NCBI GenBank assembly: GCA_020832285.1
Contig: JAFIFB010000056.1
Coordinates: forward strand, 54,361-118,360
DNA length: 64,000 nt
From: Balneolaceae bacterium
GTDB lineage: Bacteria; Bacteroidota; Rhodothermia; Balneolales; Balneolaceae
Direction: 5' to 3'
The notes beneath the pieces were generated by a model, which saw nothing but the letters and a program-made list of their open reading frames with translations, made no database searches and was not told the DNA's origin. The position numbers were made by a program, and so were the translations under genes. Positions 26,128 to 35,654 of this stretch are shown one piece after another (the stretch's first letter is position 1; each line of letters starts with the position of its first letter).

Positions 26128-27468
26128 TTACTCTAAGTTCTGACCAAGCTGTCCGAGATAGTAATCAAGTAATCGTTCCTGGAATACAAAACTGTAAACA
26201 GCCTGAATTCTATTTGATTGAGCTTGTACGAAATTGGCATTTGCCTGGTTTAATTCAATGAGGGTTGTCGCACCTACCTCAAAGCGTTGCTGTTCGGTGT
26301 CATAAGCCCGTTGAGCTGCGATCAATGCTTTTTCTGAGGATTCAAGTTCTTGTGCAATGGAGTGATAGTCATTGTAAGCTTGTCTCACTTCTTCAGAAAC
26401 CTGAAAACGTATGTTGTCCTTATCAAGCTCACTGTTTCTGAGTTGTACGCTTGCACTTTCTATTGAAGTACGTGTATTCCAGCGGTTGAATATTGGTATG
26501 GAAATACTAAATCCAATATTTCGGCTGATATTCTGATCAAAAAACTGATCACTGAAAGGTACAGGATCACCCATAAAAGAAATCTGGTCACTGTATCTGG
26601 AACTGAATCCGGCACCTGCAGTGATTGTAGGTAAGTATTGAGCTCTTGCAATTTTGTGGGTTTGGCGATTGCTTTCGATATCGTACTCCTGGGCCCGCAG
26701 ATCACTTCGTATATCAAGGGCTGCTTCTATCAGTTCTTGCAGGTTCAAATCTACAGGAACAAGAGAGAGATCTTCCACAGATGGCATTTCCGGAATAACT
26801 TCTGTGATAGTTTCATCCTGCATGATGCGAATCAGCTGGGCTTTACTCACTTCCAAAGCATTCTCATTCTGGATAACAGATAGTTCGTCCGATGCAACAG
26901 TTGCTTCCTGGTTGTACAGATTAATCATAGGCAAGGCCCCTACTTCAACCTGGGCACTAATTTGTTCGAGCTGGCTTTCCGAAGCTTCAAGTGTTGATTG
27001 TGATATTTTCAGGAGTTCCTGATTGAGAACAACCTGTAAAAAACGACTGGCCGTTTCGAACATGATATTTTCACGGAGTCGCTGAAGATATAGTTCATCT
27101 GAGGCTCTTTCCGCTTCTGCCCTGCGAAGATTTGCAATATTTGTAAATCCATCGAATACAGTGACATTCGTGCTAAGGCTTCCGCTGAAACCATAGGTGG
27201 TTCTGTCGTCGAAAGAAGCATCTTCCTCAACAAACTGTCTACCCACTGTACGGTTACCATTAAAACTGGCATTTAAGTTCGGCAGAAAATCAGCTTTGGC
27301 ACTGCGGACCTGAGTGTCGGCCAGACCTCTGTTGTTTTCAGCTTGTTTAATTTGGTAATTATTTTCAAGAGCTATATTCATAGCCTCTTCAATTGTTAGC
27401 GTACGTTCCTGAGCATTTGCAAAGAGTGGAATCGCCAAAAAGCAGATTAGTAATAGTAATTTATGCAT
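26128..27468 (-). CDS. TolC family outer membrane efflux protein
   Basis: Outer-membrane channel of a tripartite exporter. A signal peptide (MHKLLLLICFLAIPLFANAQ) precedes two OEP repeats: LTIEEAMNIALENNYQIKQAENN near residue 23 and LQELIEAALDIRSDLRAQEYD near 245, each followed by a beta-strand segment and long helices. The 446-residue length is normal. It is the first gene of the TolC-MacA-ATPase operon on the minus strand; the 220-bp gap upstream (27469-27689) presumably holds its promoter. Confidence 0.93.
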   Translation of the reverse strand: MHKLLLLICFLAIPLFANAQERTLTIEEAMNIALENNYQIKQAENNRGLADTQVRSAKADFLPNLNASFNGNRTVGRQFVEEDASFDDRTTYGFSGSLSTNVTVFDGFTNIANLRRAEAERASDELYLQRLRENIMFETASRFLQVVLNQELLKISQSTLEASESQLEQISAQVEVGALPMINLYNQEATVASDELSVIQNENALEVSKAQLIRIMQDETITEVIPEMPSVEDLSLVPVDLNLQELIEAALDIRSDLRAQEYDIESNRQTHKIARAQYLPTITAGAGFSSRYSDQISFMGDPVPFSDQFFDQNISRNIGFSISIPIFNRWNTRTSIESASVQLRNSELDKDNIRFQVSEEVRQAYNDYHSIAQELESSEKALIAAQRAYDTEQQRFEVGATTLIELNQANANFVQAQSNRIQAVYSFVFQERLLDYYLGQLGQNLE

Positions 27469-27689
27469 TCTATCAGTTAATGGGGTTTGTTTATATGATT
27501 TTTACACGTAGAAGTGTAACCAGAGTTTCACAAAAAATTATCGCTTTTTCTAACGAAAAACTTTTTTTAACAAAATTGTATGACACCGTCCCGGATTAGA
27601 CGTAGAAATACAGGTTTCGTTTGATAGGAATACAACCTGAAAATAGTACACAGAATAGTTTTCGAGAAAGAAAAGATGCGAAATCTATT

Positions 27690-28049
27690 TTAGCTTTCTT
27701 CGTTTTTTGATGAGAGATGTTGATCAACCAGATCAGATATGTAGGATGCAGCCCTCCGTGCAGCAATTCGTTTTATTTCGTCCAGGAGCAGAGTACTGAA
27801 AATCAGTTTAGTTGAGTCACTTACACCCCCTTCTGTCTTTTCTCCTTTTTTTCGGCCAGAAACTCCTAAAGCAATCCCGAGAATAACTGCGGTTCCTACA
27901 GATTTAAATGGATTTTTTTTGATATAATCCACAGGCTGAAAAACACCAAAAATATTTTTTCTTAGGTTGGAAATACGGTTTTCAAAACTGTTCTCGAGTA
28001 AATCGAGATCGTCTTTCAGTTTCTTTTTTCGCAACCTGATATCTGCCAT
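27690..28049 (-). CDS. Small basic membrane-associated protein (YqjK-like position)
   Basis: A 119-residue unknown protein starting at the ATG at 28049 (MADIRLRKKKLKDDLDLLEN). A charged N-terminal coiled-coil segment is followed by one hydrophobic helix near residues 50-65 (PFKSVGTAVILGIALGVSG) and an Arg/Lys-rich C-terminus. It is the last gene of a trio with the holin-superfamily-III protein and the DUF883-like protein, an order that recalls E. coli yqjD-yqjE-yqjK. The assignment rests on context and general character, not on strong sequence identity. Confidence 0.6.
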   Translation of the reverse strand: MADIRLRKKKLKDDLDLLENSFENRISNLRKNIFGVFQPVDYIKKNPFKSVGTAVILGIALGVSGRKKGEKTEGGVSDSTKLIFSTLLLDEIKRIAARRAASYISDLVDQHLSSKNEES

Positions 28050-28056
28050 GGTCAAA

Positions 28057-28473
28057 TTATTTATTTGATTCAGGCTTGTCTGAGTTGTTTTCCTGGTCTT
28101 GCTGTCCATTTCGAGAGTCAAAGTTTTGAATAACTTTCCCGATCAATTCGGCTTGTATTCGTTCGGTCACCCGTTTTGATTTATTATTGAAAAAGATGAA
28201 CCCAAGAAGAAAAAGAGGCAGAGAGGCAAGCGCAAATCCTGCACTTTGACTGTCAACCAGTCCGCTCAGATAAAAACCAAAGGCAAACCAAACAAAGAAA
28301 AATGCCATTGTCAGCAACAAAACTCCAATGAGTCGCTGAAAAGAATGGGCTATCATCAATGAAAGCTGTTCCGATAAATTAATAGCAACATACTCTATCC
28401 GTTTTTCAATGTATTCCCGGATTTCGTGCCTGAGTTTTTTTGAATTGTCGGTTTCTTTTCCCTCTTCTGCCAT
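28057..28473 (-). CDS. YqjE-like holin superfamily III membrane protein
   Basis: A small inner-membrane protein with an amphipathic N-terminal region (RHEIREYIEKRIEYVAINL) and two adjacent transmembrane helices (residues ~45-68 LIGVLLLTMAFFFVWFAFGF and ~78-95 FALASLPLFLLGFIFF), the plan of PF07332-type YqjE/phage holin III proteins. The ATG at 28473 is preferred to a GTG two codons upstream. It follows the DUF883-like gene by 12 bp. In E. coli the equivalent proteins are ribosome- and membrane-associated and stress-induced; that role is not shown here. Confidence 0.72.
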   Translation of the reverse strand: MAEEGKETDNSKKLRHEIREYIEKRIEYVAINLSEQLSLMIAHSFQRLIGVLLLTMAFFFVWFAFGFYLSGLVDSQSAGFALASLPLFLLGFIFFNNKSKRVTERIQAELIGKVIQNFDSRNGQQDQENNSDKPESNK

Positions 28474-28485
28474 CGCCACTCTGGC

Positions 28486-28689
28486 TTATTTAAAAATTCT
28501 GCCAACGAGAAAACCTGCAGTAACTGCCACTACAACACTTCCAATTGGATATTTACGAATCAAAAGTTCAGCTTCAGTTTTTATTTCTTCAAATTTTTCC
28601 TGCAGCTCAGCATCTTTCAGCATAGATTGGCCTTCTTCAATCACATTTTCAAGCTCTTCATTCAAGTCATTTATTATATTTTCATCCAT
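28486..28689 (-). CDS. DUF883/YqjD-ElaB-like small membrane protein
   Basis: A 67-residue protein starting at the ATG at 28689, which has an excellent ribosome binding site (AAAGGAGATGTT) and therefore replaces the longer frame from 28743. An acidic amphipathic helix (INDLNEELENVIEEGQSMLK) leads to a C-terminal helix (YPIGSVVVAVTAGFLVGRIF) of the YqjD/ElaB type, including the RKYP-x(n)-GFLVGR pattern. E. coli YqjD tethers stationary-phase ribosomes to the membrane. First gene of a YqjD-YqjE-YqjK-like trio. Confidence 0.78.
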   Translation of the reverse strand: MDENIINDLNEELENVIEEGQSMLKDAELQEKFEEIKTEAELLIRKYPIGSVVVAVTAGFLVGRIFK

Positions 28690-28824
28690 AACATCTCCTT
28701 TAAATTTTTTTGGTATCAGGCCTTTATCATCACAAAATAACATCTTGGATGGTAATGATAAACTAAAACTGAAAATAACATTCAGTTTTTTAACGTTTAT
28801 AGAGTTAACCGGGTTCCGGAGAGA

Positions 28825-29268
28825 TTAATTCAAATGAAATGACCTGGATACTTCCCCGCTGTGCCCTTCAAGCAGGAAACTATTAAGCATGTAGGTGCCA
28901 CTTACAAGATCAATGGAATCTGACAGGAAAGTAAGATTAATCGGAAAAGCTCTGTTTTCTCCTGGTTTCAGTCTAAGCTCGGTAAGTGCGGTTGTACAAA
29001 AGATATGCTCATTGCTGTTAACTAATATAGTCTCTTCTTTTTTTATTGTGAATCCATGCTGACAACCTGATGGAAATGTAAAAGTTACTTCATTTACCGA
29101 GATATTAGTAACGATCAGACTGGCTTCAACCTCATTAACATTCTCCACTTCCGTTGTCTTCATATCAAGATAAAGTGCAATCGGATCTCCAGAATCTGAA
29201 AACAGCGGAATTTTATCACATCCGAATAACAGAAGAAATAGTAATAAGATGGAAATGATTCTGAACAT
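28825..29268 (-). CDS. BsuPI-domain lipoprotein
   Basis: A 147-residue lipoprotein: MFRIISILLLFLLLFGC is a lipoprotein signal with the lipobox cysteine at 17. The mature part is a beta-sandwich like the BsuPI intracellular proteinase inhibitor domain, with EVEASLIVTNISVNEVTFTF near 47 and RLKPGENRAFPINLTF near 98. A protease-inhibiting role is not established for such lipoproteins. It lies between the two permease genes and the YqjD-like trio on the same strand. Confidence 0.68.
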   Translation of the reverse strand: MFRIISILLLFLLLFGCDKIPLFSDSGDPIALYLDMKTTEVENVNEVEASLIVTNISVNEVTFTFPSGCQHGFTIKKEETILVNSNEHIFCTTALTELRLKPGENRAFPINLTFLSDSIDLVSGTYMLNSFLLEGHSGEVSRSFHLN

Positions 29269-29396
29269 AAGTGTTGTCTTTAAATACCATACACATAAAA
29301 CACTAAAGGTACCTATTGAAAATTTGGAAAAGCAGAATACGTTCGCCTTTATATTTTAGACGCAAATAACTTTGAAAGGTTTCCGTAAGAATCAAT

Positions 29397-30623
29397 TTAC
29401 TCGTAGCGTAAACTTTCAATTGCATCGAGTCGGGCAGCTTTAAATGCCGGATAAACACCAAATACAACGCCTACAACTGTCATCCCGATCACACCGCCAA
29501 TTGCGGCACTCCAAGGCATCACAATACTCGATTCCAGCCAGATCGCAGCCATGTTACCAAGTCCCACTCCTGCCAGTATGCCAATCACTCCCCCGATTTG
29601 ACAAATCGCCACTGACTCCATTAGAAACTGGGAAACGATTGCTTTGCGCGTTGCCCCAACAGCTTTACGGATTCCAATCTCTTTGGTTCGTTCTGTAACG
29701 GAAACAAGCATGATATTCATCACACCGATACCCGCACCCAGCAGTACAATGCTTCCGATGGCAAACCCGATAATATAGAGCATCCCGGTAAACTGCTCAA
29801 AGACTCCTGAAAGCGATTCATTCGTTGTAATTTCGAAATCGTTCTCGGCCCCGGGATCAACCTGGCGGATTGCGCGAAGAATCCCTGTAAGCTCATCAAT
29901 CGTTTCTGCCACCCGGTCGATGGAACCGGCACGAACCTGAATTCCAATATTCTGATTCCGCCCATAAATTCCGGCTAAATTGGAATAGGGAATTACCACA
30001 AAACGATCTAAGGTGTTGCCAAAAACATTTCCTTTCGCTTCGGTTATACCAATTACTGTGTATGGCCGTCCCTCAATACGAATGTTTTTCCCGATGGGAT
30101 TCTGGCGTTCAAAAAGAACAGAGACGACGTCGGCTCCCAAAATGGCAACAGACCGGGCGTAGTCGATATCTTCAGGAAGAAAATTCCGGCCTTCTTCGAT
30201 AGTATATGCATTGTTGGTGAGATAATGTTCATTTCCACCCGTTATAGATATATTCGGTTCAGTTTCAACATCCTCGAATGTTATGCGTGTAGTCCGGTAG
30301 GTTCGGTTTGGGCCAATTCCTGAGGTGGTTTGGGTCATATCCTGCAACCGTTCCATCTGCGCGATAGTAATATCCTGGCGGTTTCGGTAGCGGTCCCAGT
30401 CTGTCGGTCCCATCTGAATGGCCGGAAACTTTGAAACGGTTACCACATCACCACCCATCAGGCTCAGGGTATCTTTGAAATATGTATCAAGTACAAGTAC
30501 AGCCGTGTTGGCACTTATAATTGCAAATACCCCAACTGAAATGGCCAGAAGAGTTAGGGATGAACGAAGTTTGTTGGCCCGGATCGAATCAAACGCCTGT
30601 CTGAAAACTTCAATGATATTCAT
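29397..30623 (-). CDS. MacB-like ABC transporter permease (copy 2)
   Basis: Inner-membrane permease of a MacB/FtsX-type exporter with no ATPase domain. The usual plan is seen: one N-terminal helix (residues ~22-45 LTLLAISVGVFAIISANTAV), a large periplasmic MacB_PCD domain with SVAILGADVVSVLFERQNPIG near 170, then three C-terminal helices with the conserved NIMLVSVTERTKEIGIRKAVGATR near 305. It is 12 bp downstream of another permease of the same type. The matching ATPase, adaptor and TolC genes are 5 kb further along the same strand. Confidence 0.9.
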   Translation of the reverse strand: MNIIEVFRQAFDSIRANKLRSSLTLLAISVGVFAIISANTAVLVLDTYFKDTLSLMGGDVVTVSKFPAIQMGPTDWDRYRNRQDITIAQMERLQDMTQTTSGIGPNRTYRTTRITFEDVETEPNISITGGNEHYLTNNAYTIEEGRNFLPEDIDYARSVAILGADVVSVLFERQNPIGKNIRIEGRPYTVIGITEAKGNVFGNTLDRFVVIPYSNLAGIYGRNQNIGIQVRAGSIDRVAETIDELTGILRAIRQVDPGAENDFEITTNESLSGVFEQFTGMLYIIGFAIGSIVLLGAGIGVMNIMLVSVTERTKEIGIRKAVGATRKAIVSQFLMESVAICQIGGVIGILAGVGLGNMAAIWLESSIVMPWSAAIGGVIGMTVVGVVFGVYPAFKAARLDAIESLRYE

Positions 30624-30635
30624 AATCTTTTAGTT

Positions 30636-31868
30636 TTATTCGTATCTGAGTGATTCAATTGGGTCAGATTTAGCCGCCTTGCTCGAAGGCAGGTAACCGA
30701 ACAGGATGCCAACTATTGCACAGATCAGAATCGCATTCAAAACGGTGGCCCAGTCCAGATGCGCAACAAAAAACTGGTTGATCAGGCTTGTAACCCCTAT
30801 CGAAAGTAAAACGCCAATTAACCCTCCGATCAGGCAGATCACAATGGCTTCCATTAAAAATTGAAGCAAAATCTCCCACGATTTGGCTCCCACAGCTTTG
30901 CGAATACCGATCTCTTTGGTGCGCTCCTTTACCGATACAAACATGATATTCATTACACCGATACCGCCTACAAAAAGGGCCAGACCAGTTAGAAAAATCC
31001 CAATTCCATATATAATCATTTTCATGGATTGGAATTCCTGTTCAAAAAGAGCTGCTTTATTAATGGCAAAATCGTCATCATCCAGTGGATCGAGGCCCCT
31101 GATTTGCCTCATGGCACCAATCACTTCATACTCACCATCAATAAGCTGGTTTTCATCGGCAAACTGTACCGAAAGCTGTACGCCCCAATTCAGATCGTAA
31201 ATGGTTGAAAATGAAGTCACCGGCATAATCATCTGGTTATCCATATCCTCAAGTCCCAGGAAATTTCCCTGCCGTTCAATTGTTCCAATCACCAAAAAAC
31301 GTTGTCCGCGTATGCGAACCTGCTTGCCAATTGGGTCTTCATTCGGAAAGAGCACATCGGTAACACTGCCTCCCAGAACCACCACACGGGCCGCTCTTTG
31401 TTCATCCAACTCATTAAAGGCCCGGCCATCTTCAATATTTATGCCAGCAGTTCTGAAATAACTGCTCGTGGCACCTATCAAACCCACACTCTCGGCCATC
31501 CGGTCCTGGTAACGGATAGATGTTGAACGTGAAGCCCTCGCAGATACATCGGCAGCGGAAGGTACAAGTATGTGAAGTTTATTTGCATAACCTACTTCCA
31601 TCTCACGTCGATTTCTGTATTCCCACCATTTATATTCCCCGCCAAAACCCCAAGGCCATTTTTCTACAAAAACCACATTACGGCCAAGCATCTCCATACT
31701 CTCTTCAAATGCGCGATCAATTCCGTTAGAAATGGTATTCATTGCCGTAACAGAAACAATACCAATTACAATGCATGTTGTGGTTAAAATGGCACGCATC
31801 TTATTGGTCCAGATAGCTGATAAAGCTATTCGCCAGCCTTCAACGATACTAATCAGAAATCTTCTCAT
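30636..31868 (-). CDS. MacB-like ABC transporter permease (copy 1)
   Basis: A second MacB-type permease, 410 residues, upstream of the first. One N-terminal helix (MRAILTTTCIVIGIVSVTAM), the periplasmic domain with RVVVLGGSVTDVLFPNEDPIG near 178, and the C-terminal NIMFVSVKERTKEIGIRKAVGAKS near 305 followed by two more helices. The two permeases are clearly related but diverged, which fits a heterodimeric transporter rather than a recent duplication. First gene of the minus-strand run that ends in the ATPase at 23987. Confidence 0.9.
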   Translation of the reverse strand: MRRFLISIVEGWRIALSAIWTNKMRAILTTTCIVIGIVSVTAMNTISNGIDRAFEESMEMLGRNVVFVEKWPWGFGGEYKWWEYRNRREMEVGYANKLHILVPSAADVSARASRSTSIRYQDRMAESVGLIGATSSYFRTAGINIEDGRAFNELDEQRAARVVVLGGSVTDVLFPNEDPIGKQVRIRGQRFLVIGTIERQGNFLGLEDMDNQMIMPVTSFSTIYDLNWGVQLSVQFADENQLIDGEYEVIGAMRQIRGLDPLDDDDFAINKAALFEQEFQSMKMIIYGIGIFLTGLALFVGGIGVMNIMFVSVKERTKEIGIRKAVGAKSWEILLQFLMEAIVICLIGGLIGVLLSIGVTSLINQFFVAHLDWATVLNAILICAIVGILFGYLPSSKAAKSDPIESLRYE

Positions 31869-32009
31869 GGATGACAGTAGTAATTTGGCATAAACAAGTG
31901 GCCGTAAACGAAATTGTATTAAAAAGCAATTTCAATGGCATACGTGTACAATGCACTTTTCGTTTCAGTATATTCCAAATAAATAGTTACAAACTAATAA
32001 TTCTTCATT

Positions 32010-32747
32010 ATGGATATTGTTGCATTCGGAGCCCATCCCGATGATACCGAGCTCGGCTGCTCGGGAACTCTTGCTGCTCTGGTAAATCAGGGATTGAACG
32101 TAGCTGTGATTGATCTGACCCGCGGCGAAATGGGGTCACGTGGAACTCCCGAAATCAGGTTGAAAGAAGCAGAAAATGCTGCTGAAATACTTGGACTGAG
32201 TGCACGTGACAATCTTTCTCTTCCTGATACCAAACTGGTAAATATCCGTGAATTACAGCTGCCCATAATCGAACGAATACGTCGTTACCAGCCCCATATC
32301 TGTATCCTGCCGGCACCTGCTGACCGCCATCCAGATCACGGACATGCCGCCACTTTGTTATCTGATGCTATTTTCTACAGCGGCCTTGCCAAAATTAGAA
32401 CCAAAGGTTCAGACGGTAATTTTCAGTCGCCGTTCCGACCCGCTCATGTCCTGCACTATATGCAGGATCAACCTTTTGAGCCCGATTTTGTTTTTGATAT
32501 TACCGGTACCATTCAAATCAAAGAGAAAGCAATTCGTGCCTTTACTACACAATTTAATGTTCCCGATCCCGGTGATGAGCCTGAAACCTATATATCCGAT
32601 CCAAAATTTTTTGAAGCACTGCGCGCAAGAGCTAAGTATTTTGGCCATCTTGGTGGGTTCGAATATGGCGAAGGTTTTCTGTATAAAAAGAAACCTTTCC
32701 CTGTTACTGGTTTTTCTTTCTTGATGAATACAAACCCAAAGCGTTAA
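32010..32747 (+). CDS. bshB1: Bacillithiol biosynthesis deacetylase BshB1
   Basis: Zinc-dependent LmbE-family deacetylase that removes acetyl from GlcNAc-malate in bacillithiol synthesis. The metal site is complete: AFGAHPDDTELGCSGTLAAL near residue 5 (HPDD) and PADRHPDHGHAATLLSDA near 105 (HxxH region). VIDLTRGEMGSRGTPEIRLKEA is typical of BshB1 rather than of mycothiol or chitobiose enzymes. The gene is alone on the plus strand, divergent from the ABC permeases; bshA and bshC are not in the window. It implies that bacillithiol is this organism's low-molecular-weight thiol. Confidence 0.93.
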   Translation: MDIVAFGAHPDDTELGCSGTLAALVNQGLNVAVIDLTRGEMGSRGTPEIRLKEAENAAEILGLSARDNLSLPDTKLVNIRELQLPIIERIRRYQPHICILPAPADRHPDHGHAATLLSDAIFYSGLAKIRTKGSDGNFQSPFRPAHVLHYMQDQPFEPDFVFDITGTIQIKEKAIRAFTTQFNVPDPGDEPETYISDPKFFEALRARAKYFGHLGGFEYGEGFLYKKKPFPVTGFSFLMNTNPKR

Positions 32748-32861
32748 TTTCTATGCCGCAGCAAAATTCACTTAAAAATTTCTATTTTTGGATGTGTTTA
32801 TCGAAATGATATTATAAAATTAGTGTGATTTAACTTGATCCGTTAAGGTTTTTCAAAAAAA

Positions 32862-32891
32862 AGCCGGTCCTTAATAGAACCGGCTTTCTAT
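32862..32891. terminator. Bidirectional intrinsic terminator
   Basis: AAGCCGGT and ACCGGCTT arms around a short loop (32861-32886) lie between the convergent ends of bshB1 and the coiled-coil protein gene. A-rich sequence flanks one side and TTTCTATTT the other, so it can end transcription from both sides. Confidence 0.75.
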
Positions 32892-32914
32892 TTATCGAGA
32901 ATCAATGGTTTTGA

Positions 32915-34150
32915 TTACGCTTTTTTGCTTGATCCTGGCCGTGTAAGTAAAAGAACAACCAGACCGATAATTACGGCAAGACTTACCAGGAAGAGTATAA
33001 ACATCAGGTTGGATGTGGGTGGTGATGATTCACTCCAATCACTCAGTTTCAGATCTATAGCTGCTATTTCTGAGTTCGAGATAATATTACCTTCCACAAG
33101 TGCATCTCCCCAGGAAGCTTTTACCGTATTATTCCAGAAGTCACGGAAATTCATGTACATTTCATGATCTTCTTCGGTATTTCTTTCCAGGCTCATTTCA
33201 TATGCGGCATCTACATAAGAATGAAGTGCTTCATTGAACTCCTGTGGGCTTGAAAACGACTGAAGTTCAATCTCCTCTTCACTAAAGGCCGAATTAATTG
33301 CCTCCCAGATCTGATTATCGATAGATGCAAGCCATGCAGCAAGTAAGTCATCCACTTCCTGCTCACTTTGAACCGGATTATCGGGGTCAAACGTAGCTGC
33401 AAGCCTTTCACCAATTCGTTCCCAGACATCATTGAAGTAACCGTGCTGGGCTCTCATGGCAACATAATCGGGTGTTTCGAGGCCCGGAGACTGATCCACC
33501 AGGCTAATATATTCGGATACAATGGAGCGAATCACATCCAGCGGGTTATCATCCAAACGTTCAGCGGATTCAGCCATCTCAACCTGAGTTTCGACATCCA
33601 TTCTTTGGTATTTGGTGAGAAGTTCTTCTAAAAATTCAGAGACAAAGTTATCACGCTGTTCCAAATTCTGGCGATATTGCCGTATAAGCGCAGCTTGTTG
33701 CTGCTCACTTGCTTCAGCACGCTCAATCTGCTCCTGAAGAACCAAAGCTTGCTGATTCATCTCATCCAGGCGGTTTCTGAAAGCATCCATTTCACCTGTG
33801 AGTTCATGCACCTGTTCACTCAGATCCTCGATAGTTGTGATATTTTCATAAGCTTCGGCATGATTTGCCCGTAACCTGTTTATTGAACTTTGAAACGAAT
33901 CCGGGTACAAAGCTGCATTTATAATTCCGGTATGCTGTGAATACCTTTCTTCAAAAGTTGAAATATGTTCATCAATCTGAGCAAGTTGATAAGCAGATGT
34001 TGCTTCATCAATCAATTCCATCAGTTGAGAATAACTGCTTTTGAAATTTTGCTGAATCTGATGATCTGATTGCTGGGCAACTAACGAAGAACTTGCCATA
34101 AAGAGAAAGACAGTCAGCAGGGAAACATATTTTGTTATAAATGTATTCAT
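32915..34150 (-). CDS. Exported coiled-coil protein with C-terminal membrane anchor
   Basis: An unrecognised 411-residue protein. It has an N-terminal signal peptide (KYVSLLTVFLFMASSSLVAQ), long helical coiled-coil segments rich in Q, E, L and A (for example ALVLQEQIERAEASEQQQAA near 135), and one C-terminal transmembrane helix (NLMFILFLVSLAVIIGLVVLLL, residues ~380-402) before a short basic tail. The bulk would therefore lie in the periplasm, attached to the inner membrane. No catalytic motif is seen. It follows the small lipoprotein gene at 34171 by 20 bp, probably in one operon. Confidence 0.8.
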   Translation of the reverse strand: MNTFITKYVSLLTVFLFMASSSLVAQQSDHQIQQNFKSSYSQLMELIDEATSAYQLAQIDEHISTFEERYSQHTGIINAALYPDSFQSSINRLRANHAEAYENITTIEDLSEQVHELTGEMDAFRNRLDEMNQQALVLQEQIERAEASEQQQAALIRQYRQNLEQRDNFVSEFLEELLTKYQRMDVETQVEMAESAERLDDNPLDVIRSIVSEYISLVDQSPGLETPDYVAMRAQHGYFNDVWERIGERLAATFDPDNPVQSEQEVDDLLAAWLASIDNQIWEAINSAFSEEEIELQSFSSPQEFNEALHSYVDAAYEMSLERNTEEDHEMYMNFRDFWNNTVKASWGDALVEGNIISNSEIAAIDLKLSDWSESSPPTSNLMFILFLVSLAVIIGLVVLLLTRPGSSKKA

Positions 34151-34170
34151 AATAATCCTCTTCTTTTCTT

Positions 34171-34611
34171 TCAGTTATGATCAAGATTGTAGGTCAGGCC
34201 TGAAGCTCTGTCAATCAATTGGATGTAAGTATCCCTCTGATTAAATGCAGGCTGGCCTAAACCGTCACCTGAAATTCTGATTCTCTTCTTAAGTTTCAAC
34301 TCGCTTTCATCCGCTCCTAAAACATACACATGGTTGAAACCTCCTGCTGTGAGGAAATAGTAACCTGCTCTGTTTCTGATGAGCCTTATTTCATCAACAG
34401 AAGCGATACCTTCTTCCTCAAGTACAGGTTGAATGGAGAACTTAATTGCATAGCGCTGATCATGAATCTCGTTATTGACATCCGGTTCAAGAACACTTTC
34501 TACAGGCTGAGAATAGTCTACATTCTGTATTACAAGTGTAGGACCACATGCAGATGCGCCAAACAATAAAGCCACACAAAAGCTCAGTGTGATAATTGCT
34601 GGTTTTGTCAT
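34171..34611 (-). CDS. Small lipoprotein of unknown function
   Basis: A 146-residue lipoprotein; the ATG at 34611 is chosen because it begins the signal MTKPAIITLSFCVALLFG followed by the lipobox ASAC. The mature protein is beta-rich with VDYSQPVESVLEPDVNNEIH and GYYFLTAGGFNHVYVLG. No known domain was recognised. It probably shares a transcript with the coiled-coil protein downstream, so the two may act together in the envelope. Confidence 0.75.
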   Translation of the reverse strand: MTKPAIITLSFCVALLFGASACGPTLVIQNVDYSQPVESVLEPDVNNEIHDQRYAIKFSIQPVLEEEGIASVDEIRLIRNRAGYYFLTAGGFNHVYVLGADESELKLKKRIRISGDGLGQPAFNQRDTYIQLIDRASGLTYNLDHN

Positions 34612-35065
34612 AATTTTTCTATGTATGATTGGTTGAGGGTTGGCATGTTTAAAGTAATTTTGATAGAAAATGTTTCGAAATAACAAAATCAAGTAACCTT
34701 GCAAACAAAATCTGATCATTATTCATATTTCTTAAAAAAATGTATTTCAGTACCGGAAAACCTATTTTGTAAATAACGTTTGATTCTTAATTTTATCGCA
34801 GAAAAAAATTGAAATTCAGACTTGTATTGATGGTTTTTTGAGAAATTTTCTTGCCACTTAAAAAAGTCGAATATACTTTACAGAAATATTCTTGAAATGA
34901 TTTCATGCCTGAGTATTATTTAAATACCTAATGATATTTTTTTCTAAATTTTTTCCTTTAAATATATTCCAAATTTTCTCATATCTGCTTTAGCTGAGCA
35001 TCAATAACAATTCATTGTGTATAAAATGATAAATTATCTATACAACATAACATAATTATAGCCGA
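34612..35065. other. AT-rich divergent intergenic region
   Basis: About 454 bp between the lipoprotein gene (minus) and tadA (plus). It is very AT-rich. No open frame, RNA gene or strong hairpin was found; a loose TTGTGTATA / TATACAAC inverted pair lies just before tadA around 35014-35045. It must hold the two divergent promoters. Confidence 0.55.
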
Positions 35066-35545
35066 ATGTTTAATGGAAATAATCCCGGTAAAGTAAATTT
35101 AGATCAAAATTTTATGTTTCAGGCGCTTAAACTGGCAGAACTGGCATATGAAAAAGGCGAGGTTCCTGTGGGGGCGGTAGTCGTTTATCAGGAACGGATT
35201 ATTGGAAAAGGGTACAATCAGGTAGAAATGCTCAACGATCCAACCGCCCATGCTGAAATGCTTGCAATTTCAGCTGCATGTGCCACGCTTCAAAATAAAT
35301 ACCTGACCGATTGCACACTTTACGTTACACTTGAACCCTGCCCTATGTGTTCAGGGGCTGTAGTCTGGTCAAAAATTTCACGTGTAGTTTTTGGTGCCAT
35401 GGATGATAAATCCGGAGGGTGCGGAACCATATTTAATATTTCAGCAAATAAAAAACTAAACCATCAGGCAGAAATTATACAAGGAGTGATGGAGGCAGAT
35501 TCAAGGTTTTTATTACAGAAGTTTTTCTCTGAAAAAAGACCATAA
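35066..35545 (+). CDS. tadA: tRNA-specific adenosine deaminase
   Basis: Zinc deaminase that makes inosine at position 34 of tRNA-Arg(ACG). The metal motif is intact: PTAHAEMLAISAA near residue 70 (HAE) and LEPCPMCSGAVVWSKISRVVFG near 96 (PCxxC). The 159-residue length is usual. The listed ATG gives a slightly extended N-terminus (MFNGNNPGKVNLDQN); a start at residue 17 is possible. It is the last chromosomal gene before the integrated element. Confidence 0.95.
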   Translation: MFNGNNPGKVNLDQNFMFQALKLAELAYEKGEVPVGAVVVYQERIIGKGYNQVEMLNDPTAHAEMLAISAACATLQNKYLTDCTLYVTLEPCPMCSGAVVWSKISRVVFGAMDDKSGGCGTIFNISANKKLNHQAEIIQGVMEADSRFLLQKFFSEKRP

Positions 35546-35654
35546 CTGAGATGAAGCAGAATTTGGAATAGGAGCTGATATATTTTCAAAAAGGTCTCAA
35601 CTCTTGAAAAAAATACCTGTTATATAAAGACGGCTTGGTATTTATTATTCTCAC

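Noticed and set aside
28057..28473. Holin-superfamily protein as a sign of a prophage at 28 kb.
   Set aside because: Neighbours are YqjD-like and chromosomal exporter genes; the YqjE family is a normal chromosomal member of the holin III group.
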